Positions 1 to 7,088 of a DNA stretch of 8,523 nt are shown one piece after another. The notes under the pieces were generated by a model that saw nothing but the letters and a program-made list of their open reading frames with translations, was not told where the DNA came from and searched no databases. The position numbers and the translations under genes were made by a program. Where the stretch lies: positions 1-8,523 of the forward strand of contig JABGPV010000225.1 of the NCBI GenBank assembly GCA_018644785.1. Reading direction: 5' to 3'. This DNA comes from Deltaproteobacteria bacterium. GTDB taxonomy: Bacteria > Desulfobacterota > DSM-4660 > Desulfatiglandales > Desulfatiglandaceae. Each line of letters opens with the position of its first letter. The first letter of the stretch is position 1.

Positions 1-28
1 CAGTTAATAATTAAGGCCTGACCCCATT
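1..28. repeat. Dispersed 28-bp repeat, copy 1
   Basis: This stretch, which starts CAGTTAATAATTAAG and ends CTGACCCCATT, recurs in the same orientation at 5843-5870 with one mismatch (G at position 16 here, A there). Both copies are intergenic and they bracket the MoxR/VWA/MetK operon. AT-rich then GGGGTCAGG-type words (as read on the complement) are, to my recollection, common in intergenic repeats of deltaproteobacteria near REP-associated tyrosine transposases. No transposase is present here, so that link is inference. The copy may continue to the left of the window. Confidence 0.7.
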
Positions 29-98
29 CTCGCTTTTCCCAGTTGTTCGGCAGGCGTAGAGATCTCGTCTGTAAAGTTTATTCAGGTGTTAAAAATGC

Positions 99-127
99 TT
101 GACGTTTAATCGAAAGTATCGTAGTAT
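99..127 (+). promoter_or_regulatory. Sigma-70-type promoter of the riboswitch leader
   Basis: TTGACG (99-104) is separated by exactly 17 bases from TAGTAT (122-127), a 5/6 match to the -35 and a 4/6 match to the -10 consensus. Transcription would start near 133-135, just upstream of the first SAM-I pairing segment at about 138. The placement immediately before an RNA regulatory leader supports the call. Confidence 0.75.
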
Positions 128-137
128 CTTTTGGAAA

Positions 138-232
138 TATTATTGAGAGAGGCGTGAGGGAACTGGCCCTTTGATCGCCCGGCAACCTGCAGAAGTAAGG
201 TGCCACAGCCAGCCCGAAAGGGAACGATGAGG
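138..232 (+). promoter_or_regulatory. SAM-I (S-box) riboswitch aptamer
   Basis: The aptamer senses S-adenosylmethionine. The conserved S-box core is readable: GAGAGAGG (145-152), GAGGGAACTGGCCC (156-169), then GCCCGGCAACC (177-187). P1 is TTATT (140-144) with GATGA (226-230), including G-U pairs. P2 is GGCG (151-154) with CGCC (176-179), plus AGGG (157-160) with CCCT (167-170). P3 is GGC-A-ACC (181-187) with GGTGCC (199-204). P4 is CCC-GAAA-GGG (213-222). The diagnostic pseudoknot is present: loop CTGG (163-166) complements CCAG (209-212). The 3' strand of P1 (GATGAGG, 226-232) can instead pair through GAGG (229-232) with CCTC (256-259) in the following terminator. That is the standard arrangement for a transcriptional OFF switch. 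Pairings were found by eye, not by a covariance model. Confidence 0.93.
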
Positions 233-254
233 TCATAATGACAAACCATGTCAG

Positions 255-276
255 GCCTCCTTTTGGAGGCTTTTTT
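255..276 (+). terminator. Intrinsic terminator of the SAM-I riboswitch
   Basis: GCCTCC (255-260), loop TTTT, GGAGGC (265-270), then six T (271-276). The 5' arm overlaps the CCTC that would form the antiterminator with GAGG at 229-232. A small TGACA/TGTCA hairpin (239-243 with 249-253) could stack inside that antiterminator. Inferred action: high SAM stabilises P1, frees the arm, and stops transcription here. The terminator lies 178 bases before the first gene. Confidence 0.88.
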
Positions 277-325
277 CGTTTCAGGGGTAGGTCTCCTCCC
301 AATCAGGGATCTTGACAATTGGATA

Positions 326-380
326 GAGGGCGATTTGTGACTGCTTGCAGCCCTCATTAAAAGAATTTGCTAAAGTGTCG
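326..380 (+). promoter_or_regulatory. SAM-II (SAM_alpha type) riboswitch aptamer
   Basis: A second, structurally unrelated SAM aptamer class. Visible are P1, GAGGGC (326-331) with GCCCTC (350-355), enclosing a loop with the conserved words GATTTG (332-337) and CTTGCA (344-349), then an A-rich linker (TTAAAA, 357-362) and the hallmark GCTAAAG (369-375). A pseudoknot is possible between TGAC (338-341) and GTCG (377-380), 4 pairs with one G-U. This word order (GATTT, TTGCA-GC, TTAAA, GCTAAAG) is how I remember the SAM-II consensus. The class is compact and best known from alphaproteobacteria and Bacteroidetes. The aptamer abuts the next terminator. Slightly less certain than the SAM-I call because the element is short and the second pseudoknot helix was not resolved by eye. 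Confidence 0.8.
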
Positions 381-383
381 AAA

Positions 384-422
384 AGCCCCGTTGCTTTCAC
401 TTCAGCAATGGGGCTTTTTTTT
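384..422 (+). terminator. Intrinsic terminator of the SAM-II riboswitch
   Basis: AGCCCCGTTGCT (384-395) pairs with AGCAATGGGGCT (404-415), 12 pairs with a single G-U, an 8-nt loop, and eight T at 415-422. A competing antiterminator is visible: GCTAAAGTG (369-377) pairs with CACTTCAGC (398-406) in 8 of 9 positions, with AAAGC (382-386) and GCTTT (393-397) pairing inside it. It would consume both the SAM-II GCTAAAG core and the terminator loop and 3' arm. The terminator is placed between the leader and the first Shine-Dalgarno (438-445), so it must be read through for operon expression. Confidence 0.92.
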
Positions 423-453
423 GGCCTGAGCTCAAAGAAAGGAGGCATGCACC

Positions 454-1845
454 ATGCCAAAATCAATCACACCCAAACTGGGTATCCGGGGCCTTAAGCA
501 CCTGGACGCTGTCATCCTGTCAGCGCTCGCAACCAACGCGACAGTTCTTCTGATAGGCCCTCACGGCAGCGCCAAAACACTTCTGGCACAGCGGGTTGCC
601 GGGGCGCTGGGCAGCTCCTTCCGCCATTACAACACCAGCCTTCTGAACTATGACGATCTGGTGGGCTACCCCATTCCGGACCAGGAGAACAAAAAACTCG
701 ATTTCATACAGACCCCGGGGACGATCTGGAATGCCGAATTCATCCTGTTTGACGAGATATCCCGGGCCAGGCCGGAAATACAGAACAAGGTCTTCCCCAT
801 TGTCCATGAGCACCGCGTACAGGGGATAGAGCTTGAACATCTGAGCCATTGCTGGGCGGCCATGAACCCCCCCTCTGACGGGGAGGAGGAACAGGATCTG
901 ATCTATTCAGGGTCCTGGTCCCTGGATGCTGCGCTGGCGGATCGCTTTCGCTTTGTCCTCAAGATCCCCGGGTTCAACGAGCTGAACGGGGAAACCAGAG
1001 AGCATATCCTTTCTGACGGCGACAGGAAAAACGGGCGCCCTCCCGGTTTCAAGACCTTGATCAGGGATACCCGAAAACAGCTGAAATCCCTGACCGGGTC
1101 TTATAGGCAGTGGCCGGTCCGTTATCTCACGTCAATGATCCCTCTTCTTGAAAAAACAGATCTGATGATTTCCGGAAGGCGCGCAAGGTTCCTTTTCGAA
1201 AACATTCTGGCCCTGTATTCATCCGAACTTGTGCTTTACGGGGAATCAGACCTGAGCGATGTAGCATTGAGGGCGGTTCTGTCCGGCCTTCCCCACGGCG
1301 CTTCAGGCAAGGCCGTGGACCAGGGCAAGATTCTGCTGGCCCACAAGCAGGCCGTCCGTGAGTCCGGTGAAAGCGCAGACAGCTTTATGGTCCGTATCAG
1401 GGGTATCAGGGACCCGGTTAAGCGTGTGGAGTTCGCCCTCCGGGAAAACCCTGACAAAACAGCGCTCACCCAGATTGTCTCGGATACCTTTGCATCTTTG
1501 GATATTGTCCAGCGCTACGTATGGGTAAATCTGGCATTTCCGGGAATATCCGAGAATAAAGGGGTTGCCGCGACTGTCCTGGAACTGATGGCAGAGGTTG
1601 AGTCAAAGATTTACCAGGGGGCTGTCTCAAGTTTCAGTGAAGCAATGAGCCCTAATAATAAGAGATGGAGCTCCTGGCAAAACCTCAGCAAAGTTATTGC
1701 CCGCGCCGAAAGCGATGAATCCATTTCTCAGGAGCACGTGGCGGTGGCAAGGGCCCTGTTTTTCATAGAAAATGAGGACGTATCCATGGACCAGGTCCGG
1801 GTAACATTTCAGGATATAAAGGAAAGGATGTCATCATGCGAGTAG
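454..1845 (+). CDS. MoxR-type AAA+ ATPase
   Basis: An ATP-driven remodelling ATPase, predicted cytoplasmic, of 463 aa. Walker A is GPHGSAKT (residues 35-42), Walker B is FILFDE (96-101), sensor-1 Asn is in WAAMNPP (N138), and an ALADRF arginine-finger segment is near R164. The early insert region around 81-131 and the Walker A-to-B spacing fit the MoxR/RavA clade, whose members typically pair with VWA-domain proteins as chaperones or maturation factors. The C-terminal 280 residues are helical-looking and not recognised further. The start is set by AAAGGAGG (438-445) eight bases before ATG 454; an out-of-frame ATG lies at 447. The gene is the first after the double SAM riboswitch leader, and its stop overlaps the next gene by 10 bases, implying translational coupling. 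The VWA partner is two genes downstream. Family assignment is firm, client protein unknown. Confidence 0.93.
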   Translation: MPKSITPKLGIRGLKHLDAVILSALATNATVLLIGPHGSAKTLLAQRVAGALGSSFRHYNTSLLNYDDLVGYPIPDQENKKLDFIQTPGTIWNAEFILFDEISRARPEIQNKVFPIVHEHRVQGIELEHLSHCWAAMNPPSDGEEEQDLIYSGSWSLDAALADRFRFVLKIPGFNELNGETREHILSDGDRKNGRPPGFKTLIRDTRKQLKSLTGSYRQWPVRYLTSMIPLLEKTDLMISGRRARFLFENILALYSSELVLYGESDLSDVALRAVLSGLPHGASGKAVDQGKILLAHKQAVRESGESADSFMVRIRGIRDPVKRVEFALRENPDKTALTQIVSDTFASLDIVQRYVWVNLAFPGISENKGVAATVLELMAEVESKIYQGAVSSFSEAMSPNNKRWSSWQNLSKVIARAESDESISQEHVAVARALFFIENEDVSMDQVRVTFQDIKERMSSCE

Positions 1846-2393
1846 AGCGAACACCATTCTCTCCGCCTCAATCCGACTGCACACATAACATGAGCTGCCG
1901 TTCCCGTACGACAGTCAGGAGCAGGGGGATGGCCCCTGAGAAACTGTCCGGGAGACTGAGGGGTAAGAACATCCTGATCTACCCCCGGAATTACATACCG
2001 GATTGTCTGAAATCCTATGTCAACAGGTTTAAGGAAAAGAACACAGCCGTTTTTAACGCCATCATGGCCCTCGGGGAAGGGCGCTCTATAGACTCCTATT
2101 CGAGGTACATCACGGGCCATTCAGACCATGACAGGATCTTCATGAGTTGGATTTCCCGTGTTCCCCGGGATGTCTTGCTGTTCCCCCGGGTAGGCCACAT
2201 AAGGGGGAAAGGTTCGAACGGCACCAGGATCGATTCCGATGAAGGCTCTTCCTCAAAATGCAGCCTTCACACGGCCCTGTACATCATGGCCCGTTCCAAC
2301 CGGTACGTGTACATACGTGATAAAAGCCCCCTGTGCAGTCTGGTGTCCATAGACCGCAAAATTCAAATCATATTTGTCAGCGAGGGAGGTTAA
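1836..2393 (+). CDS. Unrecognised 185-aa protein, coupled to MoxR and VWA genes
   Basis: I do not recognise the family. The ORF starts within the last codons of the MoxR gene (10-base overlap), after GGAAAGGA (about 1820-1827), and ends five bases before the next ATG, with the next gene's Shine-Dalgarno inside its last codons. The first 40 residues are Ser/Arg-rich with two Cys and look poorly ordered, so translation from an internal Met (M19 or M32) is possible. From about residue 44 the protein looks folded (GKNILIYPRNYIP, then alternating hydrophobic segments), ending in a beta-like hydrophobic tail. No signal peptide or membrane segment is seen. By position it is a candidate adaptor or substrate of the AAA+/VWA pair; this is inference from context only. 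Confidence 0.75.
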   Translation: MRVERTPFSPPQSDCTHNMSCRSRTTVRSRGMAPEKLSGRLRGKNILIYPRNYIPDCLKSYVNRFKEKNTAVFNAIMALGEGRSIDSYSRYITGHSDHDRIFMSWISRVPRDVLLFPRVGHIRGKGSNGTRIDSDEGSSSKCSLHTALYIMARSNRYVYIRDKSPLCSLVSIDRKIQIIFVSEGG

Positions 2394-2398
2394 AGCTT

Positions 2399-3724
2399 AT
2401 GACTTTGCCAATAGAAGATTTGCGCTGGAGGATTTTCAATGTGTTCCCTGCAGGCGAGCTTGCGCTTGATCACCTGCTGGGGGTCCTGAGCATCAGGTAC
2501 AGCAGCAGGATTTCCACAGCGGCGGTAAAAAACCAGATGCCGCCGTCTCTCCTGCTCAATCCCGAATTCATTGAGAAATACTGCCGGACCGATGAGCATC
2601 TTCTCATGATACTCATGCATGAAATGTATCACCTTATTCTGGGGCACACGCGTCTGTTTCCCCTTATGACCCCGGCACATAATTTTGCCTTCGATGCCGT
2701 CATCAATTCCATGATTTGCAAATCCATGCCCGGCTATGAGTACATATCTTTCTTTACGGGCTTTTACAGGGATGACCGCATCGAGGCCTTACTCCGCCCC
2801 CCCGAACTGTGGTCGCCCGGGCAGGGGAACCGTGCACGGTGGAAGCTCAAAGGCGATTTGCTTGAGGCCCACAAGGCCCTTTACACAGAGAAAGGCGACC
2901 TGACCTATCGGGATATTTTTGAGCTTGTGATTGAGGAGATAAATGAGGATTCAGCGGTTCTCCTGCTTGGCGGCCACGATGAAGATGAAACGGATGGAGG
3001 GCTTTCGGACCCGAATGCCGTCAAAGCTATAGCTGAAGTGGTAGGCAAATGGCCCGCCTTGGAGCGCAGGCAGGGGCGGGACCGCGGGAGGGATGTGGAA
3101 GAGTTTGTTCAGGAGCCGGAGAAACCGGAAATGTCGGTCAGCCGGATTATAAGAAAGTCCATCGCAAGACTTGCTCAAAATGGTCATGGCTCTCAACAGG
3201 TCCACAGGCCGTCACAAAGGGAAACCCTTCTCCCCTTTCCGACACTGCCTGACAGGCGGGCCTCTGTCATGCGAGGTCTCGGCCAGTGCCCGGTTTTTTT
3301 CAGAGGAGAGGTGCAGGGTCTTCGCCGCGAGACAGCCGGGCAGGTCCACATCTACCTTGATGTGTCGGGAAGCATGGATGACTGCCTTGGAACGATTTTC
3401 GGCTGCCTCAGACCTGTTCAGAACTGGCTGCACCCGATGGTTCACATTTTCAGCACGGAGGTGATGGACTACCCCATAAAGAGCATCCTGAAGGGGCGAT
3501 ATGAGTCTACCTCGGGGACAGACATCAACTGTGTGCTGGAGCACATCATCGGCAATAAAATCAGGAAAGCCGCGATTATCACTGATGGGTACGTGGGAGA
3601 GCCTTCTGAAATGCTTCTCAGGAAGCTCCCGAAACGGGTCAAGTTCGTGAAACTGCTTACACCCGACTATTACGAGAATGATATTGACCACCTTCCCGGT
3701 TCCGTTCACCGGCTGCCGATATAG
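2399..3724 (+). CDS. Putative metallopeptidase with C-terminal VWA domain (DUF2201 type)
   Basis: A 441-aa two-domain protein. The N-terminal part has a zinc-peptidase-like motif HEMYHLILGH (H74, E75, H78, H83) and a downstream FAFDAVIN segment (D99, N103), typical of the DUF2201_N putative metallopeptidase domain. A charged linker (about 195-245) follows. The C-terminal VWA-like domain has an intact MIDAS: DVSGS (D321, S323, S325), SGTD (T374) and TDG (D396). VWA domains bind protein partners through a metal ion and commonly team with MoxR ATPases. A longer in-frame start exists at 2333, but GAGGGAGGT (2382-2390) sits just before ATG 2399, so I chose the latter. It lies ten bases before the metK-like gene. 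No export signal is seen, so a cytoplasmic role is likely. Peptidase activity is predicted from motif only. Confidence 0.92.
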   Translation: MTLPIEDLRWRIFNVFPAGELALDHLLGVLSIRYSSRISTAAVKNQMPPSLLLNPEFIEKYCRTDEHLLMILMHEMYHLILGHTRLFPLMTPAHNFAFDAVINSMICKSMPGYEYISFFTGFYRDDRIEALLRPPELWSPGQGNRARWKLKGDLLEAHKALYTEKGDLTYRDIFELVIEEINEDSAVLLLGGHDEDETDGGLSDPNAVKAIAEVVGKWPALERRQGRDRGRDVEEFVQEPEKPEMSVSRIIRKSIARLAQNGHGSQQVHRPSQRETLLPFPTLPDRRASVMRGLGQCPVFFRGEVQGLRRETAGQVHIYLDVSGSMDDCLGTIFGCLRPVQNWLHPMVHIFSTEVMDYPIKSILKGRYESTSGTDINCVLEHIIGNKIRKAAIITDGYVGEPSEMLLRKLPKRVKFVKLLTPDYYENDIDHLPGSVHRLPI

Positions 3725-3734
3725 GAGATTTACC

Positions 3735-4898
3735 ATGGGAGTTAATTATCCATTTAAAAGAGAATACGGGGAAGTTGTAAGTCCGGGCCACCCTGACAAG
3801 CTTGCGGATGCTGTCGCTGACAGGATCGTGGCTGCGGTCTCCGGCCGGGATTCAAGTGCCTTGGTCGGGGTGGAGGCGGCAACGGCCCTGAACAGGGTGT
3901 TTGTCACGGGGAGAGTTGCAGCGAGAGAGAAATTGATGGCACTGGACCTGAATGCCGTCATAAAGGAGGTTTACCGGGATGCAGGCTACGGCAGAAGAGC
4001 CTCAGGCGTTATATGGGCGCCTGATCCGGAAGAGATTGATGTGGATGAGACCGGGCTCATAAGAGACGAGATAGATGAAGATGAGCGGGGAATAAGGTGC
4101 CTGTCAGACGATCAGAGCATCACGGTGGGCTACGCTGTCAGCTCTCCGGAGACTAACTACATACCCAGGGCACAGTGGCTTGCGTGGCAGGTGATGCGTG
4201 AAATCCGCTCGCTGACATCAGTAAGACAGGATGAGTTCGGACCCGATGCTAAAGTTCTGACCGAAACCACCGGTGACGGGCACGGCTGGATGCTTAGGCG
4301 TCTGGTGGTTTCCATGCAGCACTCTTCCGAAATTGACTGGAGTGAAAATGCCAGGATTGTTTACAATGCGCTGGACAATCTGAAGGAGCGGTTCAGTGAG
4401 ACCCGGGTGAACTGCAGTATCGACTGTGACTCTATTGACTTGATTGTCAACGGCCATGGCGATTTCAGCACAGGCGGCCCCATGGGTGATAACGGCCTGT
4501 CCGGGAAAAAACTCGTGATGGACGCGTACGGCCCTATGGTTCCCATAGGGGGCGGGGCTTACAGCGGAAAGGACCCTCACAAGGTTGACCGCGTCGGTGC
4601 GGTTCTGGCCCGGGAGATGGCGCTCTATTCCGTGATAAATGGAGGCAACCCCTGGGATATTGTACAGCTGACCTGGGCACCCGGAAGACCGGACTACATT
4701 TCGCTCAATTCAATGATGGGCGCAGAAGGCCTAAGAAACATTTTCCCCGATACCATTGAGAAATGTGTGAGTCGATATTTTCAGAAATCGGATTGCGAGG
4801 CCATTCCCGAATTGGCCGTTGAAGGATGGTACTCCGGTTTCTGTAACACGCCCTGGGAAAGTCTGTGCAGGGAGAATATGGAAAATAGAGGTGTGTGA
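3735..4898 (+). CDS. metK: Divergent methionine adenosyltransferase (SAM synthetase)
   Basis: Expected to make S-adenosylmethionine from methionine and ATP. The length (387 aa) matches bacterial MetK (about 384). Conserved sites are GHPDK (18-22, with H19, D21, K22), E47, DAK (171-173), GGPMGDNGLSGKK (247-259), and GGGAYSGKD...KVD (272-285). Departures from the canonical enzyme: the GAGDQG signature reads LSDDQS (123-128) before ITVGYA, and the Arg of GLTGRK is Lys (K258). The C-terminal third diverges strongly from E. coli MetK. The start at 3735 follows AGGAG (3723-3727); an earlier in-frame ATG at 3678 lies within the upstream gene. Position at the end of the operon explains SAM-riboswitch control. 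It may be a specialised paralogue with altered activity or substrate rather than the housekeeping enzyme. Confidence 0.93.
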   Translation: MGVNYPFKREYGEVVSPGHPDKLADAVADRIVAAVSGRDSSALVGVEAATALNRVFVTGRVAAREKLMALDLNAVIKEVYRDAGYGRRASGVIWAPDPEEIDVDETGLIRDEIDEDERGIRCLSDDQSITVGYAVSSPETNYIPRAQWLAWQVMREIRSLTSVRQDEFGPDAKVLTETTGDGHGWMLRRLVVSMQHSSEIDWSENARIVYNALDNLKERFSETRVNCSIDCDSIDLIVNGHGDFSTGGPMGDNGLSGKKLVMDAYGPMVPIGGGAYSGKDPHKVDRVGAVLAREMALYSVINGGNPWDIVQLTWAPGRPDYISLNSMMGAEGLRNIFPDTIEKCVSRYFQKSDCEAIPELAVEGWYSGFCNTPWESLCRENMENRGV

Positions 4899-4971
4899 AT
4901 ATGCTGGCAGCAAAATAACTTTTTGAGGTCCCTGAAGGCTTTTCGCCATGGGACGAATGGGAGGGGTTGAA

Positions 4972-5157
4972 ATGCATGGTTTAAAAGAGATTATCTGGCT
5001 GAATGAGGAAGCATATTTCCTGTGGACACAGGGTAAGACGCAGGCCCCCACACTAAACCACCTGACTTTTTATAAAGCCAGGAAAGAGGGGGATACCCCC
5101 GGAGACACTCCGGAGATGTCGATCGTCTCCGAAAACCCGGTTCCGAAAGAAGGGTAG
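4972..5157 (+). CDS. Small hypothetical protein, possibly a frameshift remnant
   Basis: A 61-aa ORF from ATG 4972, preceded by GGGAGGGG (4959-4966); an in-frame ATG at 4948 would give 69 aa. The sequence (LKEIIWLNEEAYFLWTQGK near the start, polar Pro-rich tail) matches no family I know. Just upstream, another frame reads LFEVPEGFSPWDEWEGLK (about 4920-4973), which looks protein-like but is closed by stops at both ends, and a well-placed ATG at 4902 yields only five codons. This may be a damaged gene of about 85 codons with indels in the AAAA and TTTTT runs (4914-4926), or chance. The 3' end contains an inverted repeat, CGGAGAC (5100-5106) with GTCTCCG (5125-5131). It could be the last operon gene. 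Confidence 0.35.
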   Translation: MHGLKEIIWLNEEAYFLWTQGKTQAPTLNHLTFYKARKEGDTPGDTPEMSIVSENPVPKEG

Positions 5158-5172
5158 CATGAAAAACTAATC

Positions 5173-5224
5173 ATTACCCGGTAATCACCTCCATCCCCGT
5201 GATATCCCGGGGATGCGGAGGGTG
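5173..5224. other. Palindrome and large imperfect hairpin
   Basis: ATTACC-C-GGTAAT (5173-5185) is a perfect 13-base palindrome. It is followed by CATCCCCG (5192-5199) pairing with CGGGGATG (5208-5215), a stem that extends outward imperfectly through CACCTC (5186-5191) and GAGGGTG (5218-5224). There is no T-run right after it on either strand, so it is not a standard intrinsic terminator. It could be a transcript-end structure of the operon or an operator; function unknown. Confidence 0.5.
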
Positions 5225-5266
5225 TCACCATGAGAGAGGTTTTTACTTCCTCAGCCAGATCAATGC

Positions 5267-5294
5267 CGGCATCCCGCCGGGGATTAACCCGGCG
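5267..5294. other. GC-rich hairpin pair 3' of the small exported-protein gene
   Basis: CGCCGGG (5275-5281), loop GATTAA, CCCGGCG (5288-5294) form a perfect 7-bp stem, which overlaps a second option CCGGC/GCCGG nearby (5266-5280). It lies 11 bases beyond the stop of the minus-strand gene at 5305. No T-run follows on the minus strand. It might act as a 3'-end stabiliser or as a REP-like palindrome. Confidence 0.45.
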
Positions 5295-5304
5295 CCCGTC
5301 CTCT

Positions 5305-5568
5305 TCACCTCTCAGGGGGTTGCGGCCACTTATAGTAATGCTTCAGCATGAACTGCTGGATTTCCTCCGGGTAGGCTTCCTCATACGTTTCAACCTGATC
5401 CTGGTATTCACGGTATTCCTGCTGATACCTGAGCTCATCAGCAATCTTCTCCAACTGATAGTTCCGGTCAAGGTCGTTGTAGTACCTGTCCGAGTCGTAC
5501 CCATCCCTCCATCCCCAAGCTGCTGCGGGAAGGAGAACGATTGCCAGAATAACGATTAGCTTTTTCAT
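5305..5568 (-). CDS. Small secreted or periplasmic protein, Tyr/Glu/Gln-rich
   Basis: An 87-aa protein with a clear signal peptide: MKK, a hydrophobic core (LIVILAIVLLPAAA), and a likely signal-peptidase site after A-W-G (residue 19). The mature part is polar and rich in Tyr, Asp, Glu and Gln, probably largely alpha-helical (residues about 33-75), with no Cys and no recognised domain. The start is fixed by AAGGAGATATC directly before the ATG at 5568 (read on the minus strand). An ORF on the opposite strand (5230-5559) covers the same DNA, but it lacks a good ribosome site and is unlikely to be real. The gene points away from the MBL gene and towards the operon end. No function can be assigned. 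Confidence 0.8.
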   Translation of the reverse strand: MKKLIVILAIVLLPAAAWGWRDGYDSDRYYNDLDRNYQLEKIADELRYQQEYREYQDQVETYEEAYPEEIQQFMLKHYYKWPQPPER

Positions 5569-5816
5569 GATATCTCCTTTTCAGATTCTTCACTTTTTTA
5601 AATTTTCCGCTGATCGGGATGCTTCAAACGTTGGAAAAACTCCTTTTGGCTGGCATGTTAGCAGAGGGTTTTGACAGATACGGTCACAAAGATGCCGAAA
5701 AAAATAGAATTCTTGAAATTCCCTTACTCTCCTGCTATTTCGTTATAAATAGGGGCCAAGTCTACGGTTGACTGTTGCTGGCGTGTGCTTGAAGCATGGG
5801 AACCAGGGAAAAAAGC

Positions 5817-5840
5817 GTCCCGGTTCTCGGAGAATGGGAC
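5817..5840. promoter_or_regulatory. Imperfect palindrome, possible activator site
   Basis: GTCCC..TTCTC (5817-5828) mirrors GAGAA.GGGAC (5830-5840), ten matched pairs around a centre at about 5829. It lies about 60-80 bases upstream of the sigma-54-like -24 element, a plausible distance for an enhancer-binding protein site. It could equally be part of the repeat element that follows at 5843. Confidence 0.3.
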
Positions 5841-5842
5841 AA

Positions 5843-5870
5843 CAGTTAATAATTAAGACCTGACCCCATT
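5843..5870. repeat. Dispersed 28-bp repeat, copy 2
   Basis: 27 of 28 bases match 1-28 in the same orientation, and both copies are followed by a short T/C-rich tail containing TTCCC (directly here, about seven bases later in copy 1). The copy supplies the candidate -35 box of the promoter at 5853-5881. Confidence 0.75.
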
Positions 5871-5881
5871 TTCCCTATAAT
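5853..5881 (+). promoter_or_regulatory. Candidate sigma-70 promoter upstream of MBL gene
   Basis: A perfect TATAAT (5876-5881) is placed 17 bases after TTAAGA (5853-5858), which matches the -35 consensus at 4 of 6 positions. The -35 lies inside the dispersed repeat. Start would be near 5888, 55 bases before the MBL ATG. Confidence 0.45.
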
Positions 5882-5897
5882 TGATGAAGGGGAGGCC

Positions 5898-5913
5898 TGG
5901 CACTTGGGTTGCT
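5898..5913 (+). promoter_or_regulatory. Sigma-54 (-24/-12) promoter upstream of MBL gene
   Basis: TGGCAC (5898-5903), five bases, TTGCT (5909-5913). The invariant GG (5899-5900) and GC (5911-5912) are separated by exactly ten bases, as sigma-54 requires. Start would be near 5925, 18 bases before the ATG at 5943. Transcription would need an enhancer-binding ATPase. Confidence 0.7.
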
Positions 5914-5942
5914 TTTTCTCACTCTGACGGAAAGAATAAACA

Positions 5943-6839
5943 ATGAGAATACGAAATGCGGGAAAGGTTACGGACGGACTTTGGTGCCTGGGTTCGGAGG
6001 CATCGAATATCTACCTCCTGGAGGGAGATGAAGAGTCTATGATTGTGAGTGGTGGAATGAGTTATCTGGTGCCCACACTTCTAGAGCAGTTCCAGGTGTT
6101 TGGGATAGATGAGACTCGCATTACCAAACTTCTTATTTTGCACGCCCACTTTGATCATATCGGCACAATTCCGTTTTTTAAGCGCCGGAATTTGGGCCTT
6201 GAAATCTATGCCTCAGCCAGGGGATGGGAGATCCTCGGGATGCCTAAAGCCATAGCAACCATAAATAACTTCGGACGCGATGTGGCGGTTCATATGGGCT
6301 TTGAGGGAGTCTATTCACAATACGAGATCGAATGGGGAGACGACATCAGCGGAAAGACCGTGGTGGAAGGTGACCACCTCGGTGTTAAACCGCTGGAGGG
6401 GATAGTGTATGAAACCCCCGGGCACTCGTCCTGCTCCGTCTCTTTTTACGTTCCCTCCATCAAGGCCTTGTTCCCTTCAGATGGAGGAGGTATCCCCTAC
6501 AAGGAGATGATCATGGCATCCGGTAATTCCAACTTTACCAAGTACCAGGAGAGCCTTGAAAAGCTGAAGGATCTGGATGTGGAATTCATGTGCGCAGATC
6601 ACTACGGATATGTTATTGGGGAGGAGGCCGAAAACTATATCAGGGAGAGTATCCAGGCAGCCAGGGCAAGACGGTCCGAAATGGAGGAGGTCTACCTCCA
6701 GTCGAGAGATATGGAGGTAGCCACGCGTGAACTGATGATGCGGTTTTACAGAGATGACCCCGATTATCTCCTTACCCCGGAGATCCTTGCAGGAGTCTAT
6801 CATCAGATGCTTCGGCATATTGTCAAGGAGCTGGAGTGA
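5943..6839 (+). CDS. MBL-fold metallo-hydrolase
   Basis: A 298-aa metallo-beta-lactamase-fold enzyme, predicted to be a cytoplasmic hydrolase or related oxidoreductase with a two-metal site. All ligands are visible: HAHFDH (H67, H69, D71, H72), PGHS (H161), PSDGGG (D180) and ADHYG (H220). Residues 231-298 form a helical C-terminal extension rich in Arg/Glu, as in glyoxalase-II-like and related MBL families. The N-terminus (about 10-36) is the usual beta-strand pair leading into the fold. The start is ATG 5943 with GGAAAG (5929-5934) before it; a sigma-54-type promoter lies directly upstream. Substrate cannot be told from sequence. The downstream MEMO gene is in the same direction but 249 bases away, so co-transcription is uncertain. 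Confidence 0.92.
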   Translation: MRIRNAGKVTDGLWCLGSEASNIYLLEGDEESMIVSGGMSYLVPTLLEQFQVFGIDETRITKLLILHAHFDHIGTIPFFKRRNLGLEIYASARGWEILGMPKAIATINNFGRDVAVHMGFEGVYSQYEIEWGDDISGKTVVEGDHLGVKPLEGIVYETPGHSSCSVSFYVPSIKALFPSDGGGIPYKEMIMASGNSNFTKYQESLEKLKDLDVEFMCADHYGYVIGEEAENYIRESIQAARARRSEMEEVYLQSRDMEVATRELMMRFYRDDPDYLLTPEILAGVYHQMLRHIVKELE

Positions 6840-6883
6840 TTCCACAAAGAAGGGAGCATCGGGTAAAACGGGACGCTGCGGGG

Positions 6884-6965
6884 AATTCGGGGGACACAAT
6901 ACTGAAATATTGACAACTGACGTCAGGGATTGTGGCGATAATTCCGGGGACACTGTGCTTAATTT
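6884..6965. repeat. Paired GGGGACAC-type repeats with a central palindrome
   Basis: AATTCGGGGGACACAATACT (6884-6903) is echoed by AATTCCGGGGACACTGTGCT (6940-6959), followed by TAATT. Between them sits the palindrome CTGACGTCAG (6917-6926). Similar GGGGACAC-ATACTTAATT words occur, as I remember, in clusters in deltaproteobacterial intergenic DNA. No transposase is present in the window. The rest of the 6840-7088 spacer shows nothing I can name. Confidence 0.55.
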
Positions 6966-7088
6966 TTATCACTGTGAAAAACATGGGCTTGAGATCTGCT
7001 GCTGATCCCGCTGCCATCTGGAAAAAACAGGAAATGATGATTGGCTACTGGGACTAGCCGTTTTTGAAGCCGCGGATATAAGCAATAT

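Larger units (their letters stand above)
5569..5942. other. 374-base intergenic region between divergent genes
   Basis: No coding sequence is supported here. It separates the minus-strand small exported protein from the plus-strand MBL gene. Contents: an imperfect palindrome GAATT/AATTC (5707-5721), an imperfect palindrome at 5817-5840, the second copy of the dispersed repeat (5843-5870), and two candidate promoters for the MBL gene (5853-5881, 5898-5913). I could not find a convincing promoter for the minus-strand gene. Confidence 0.6.
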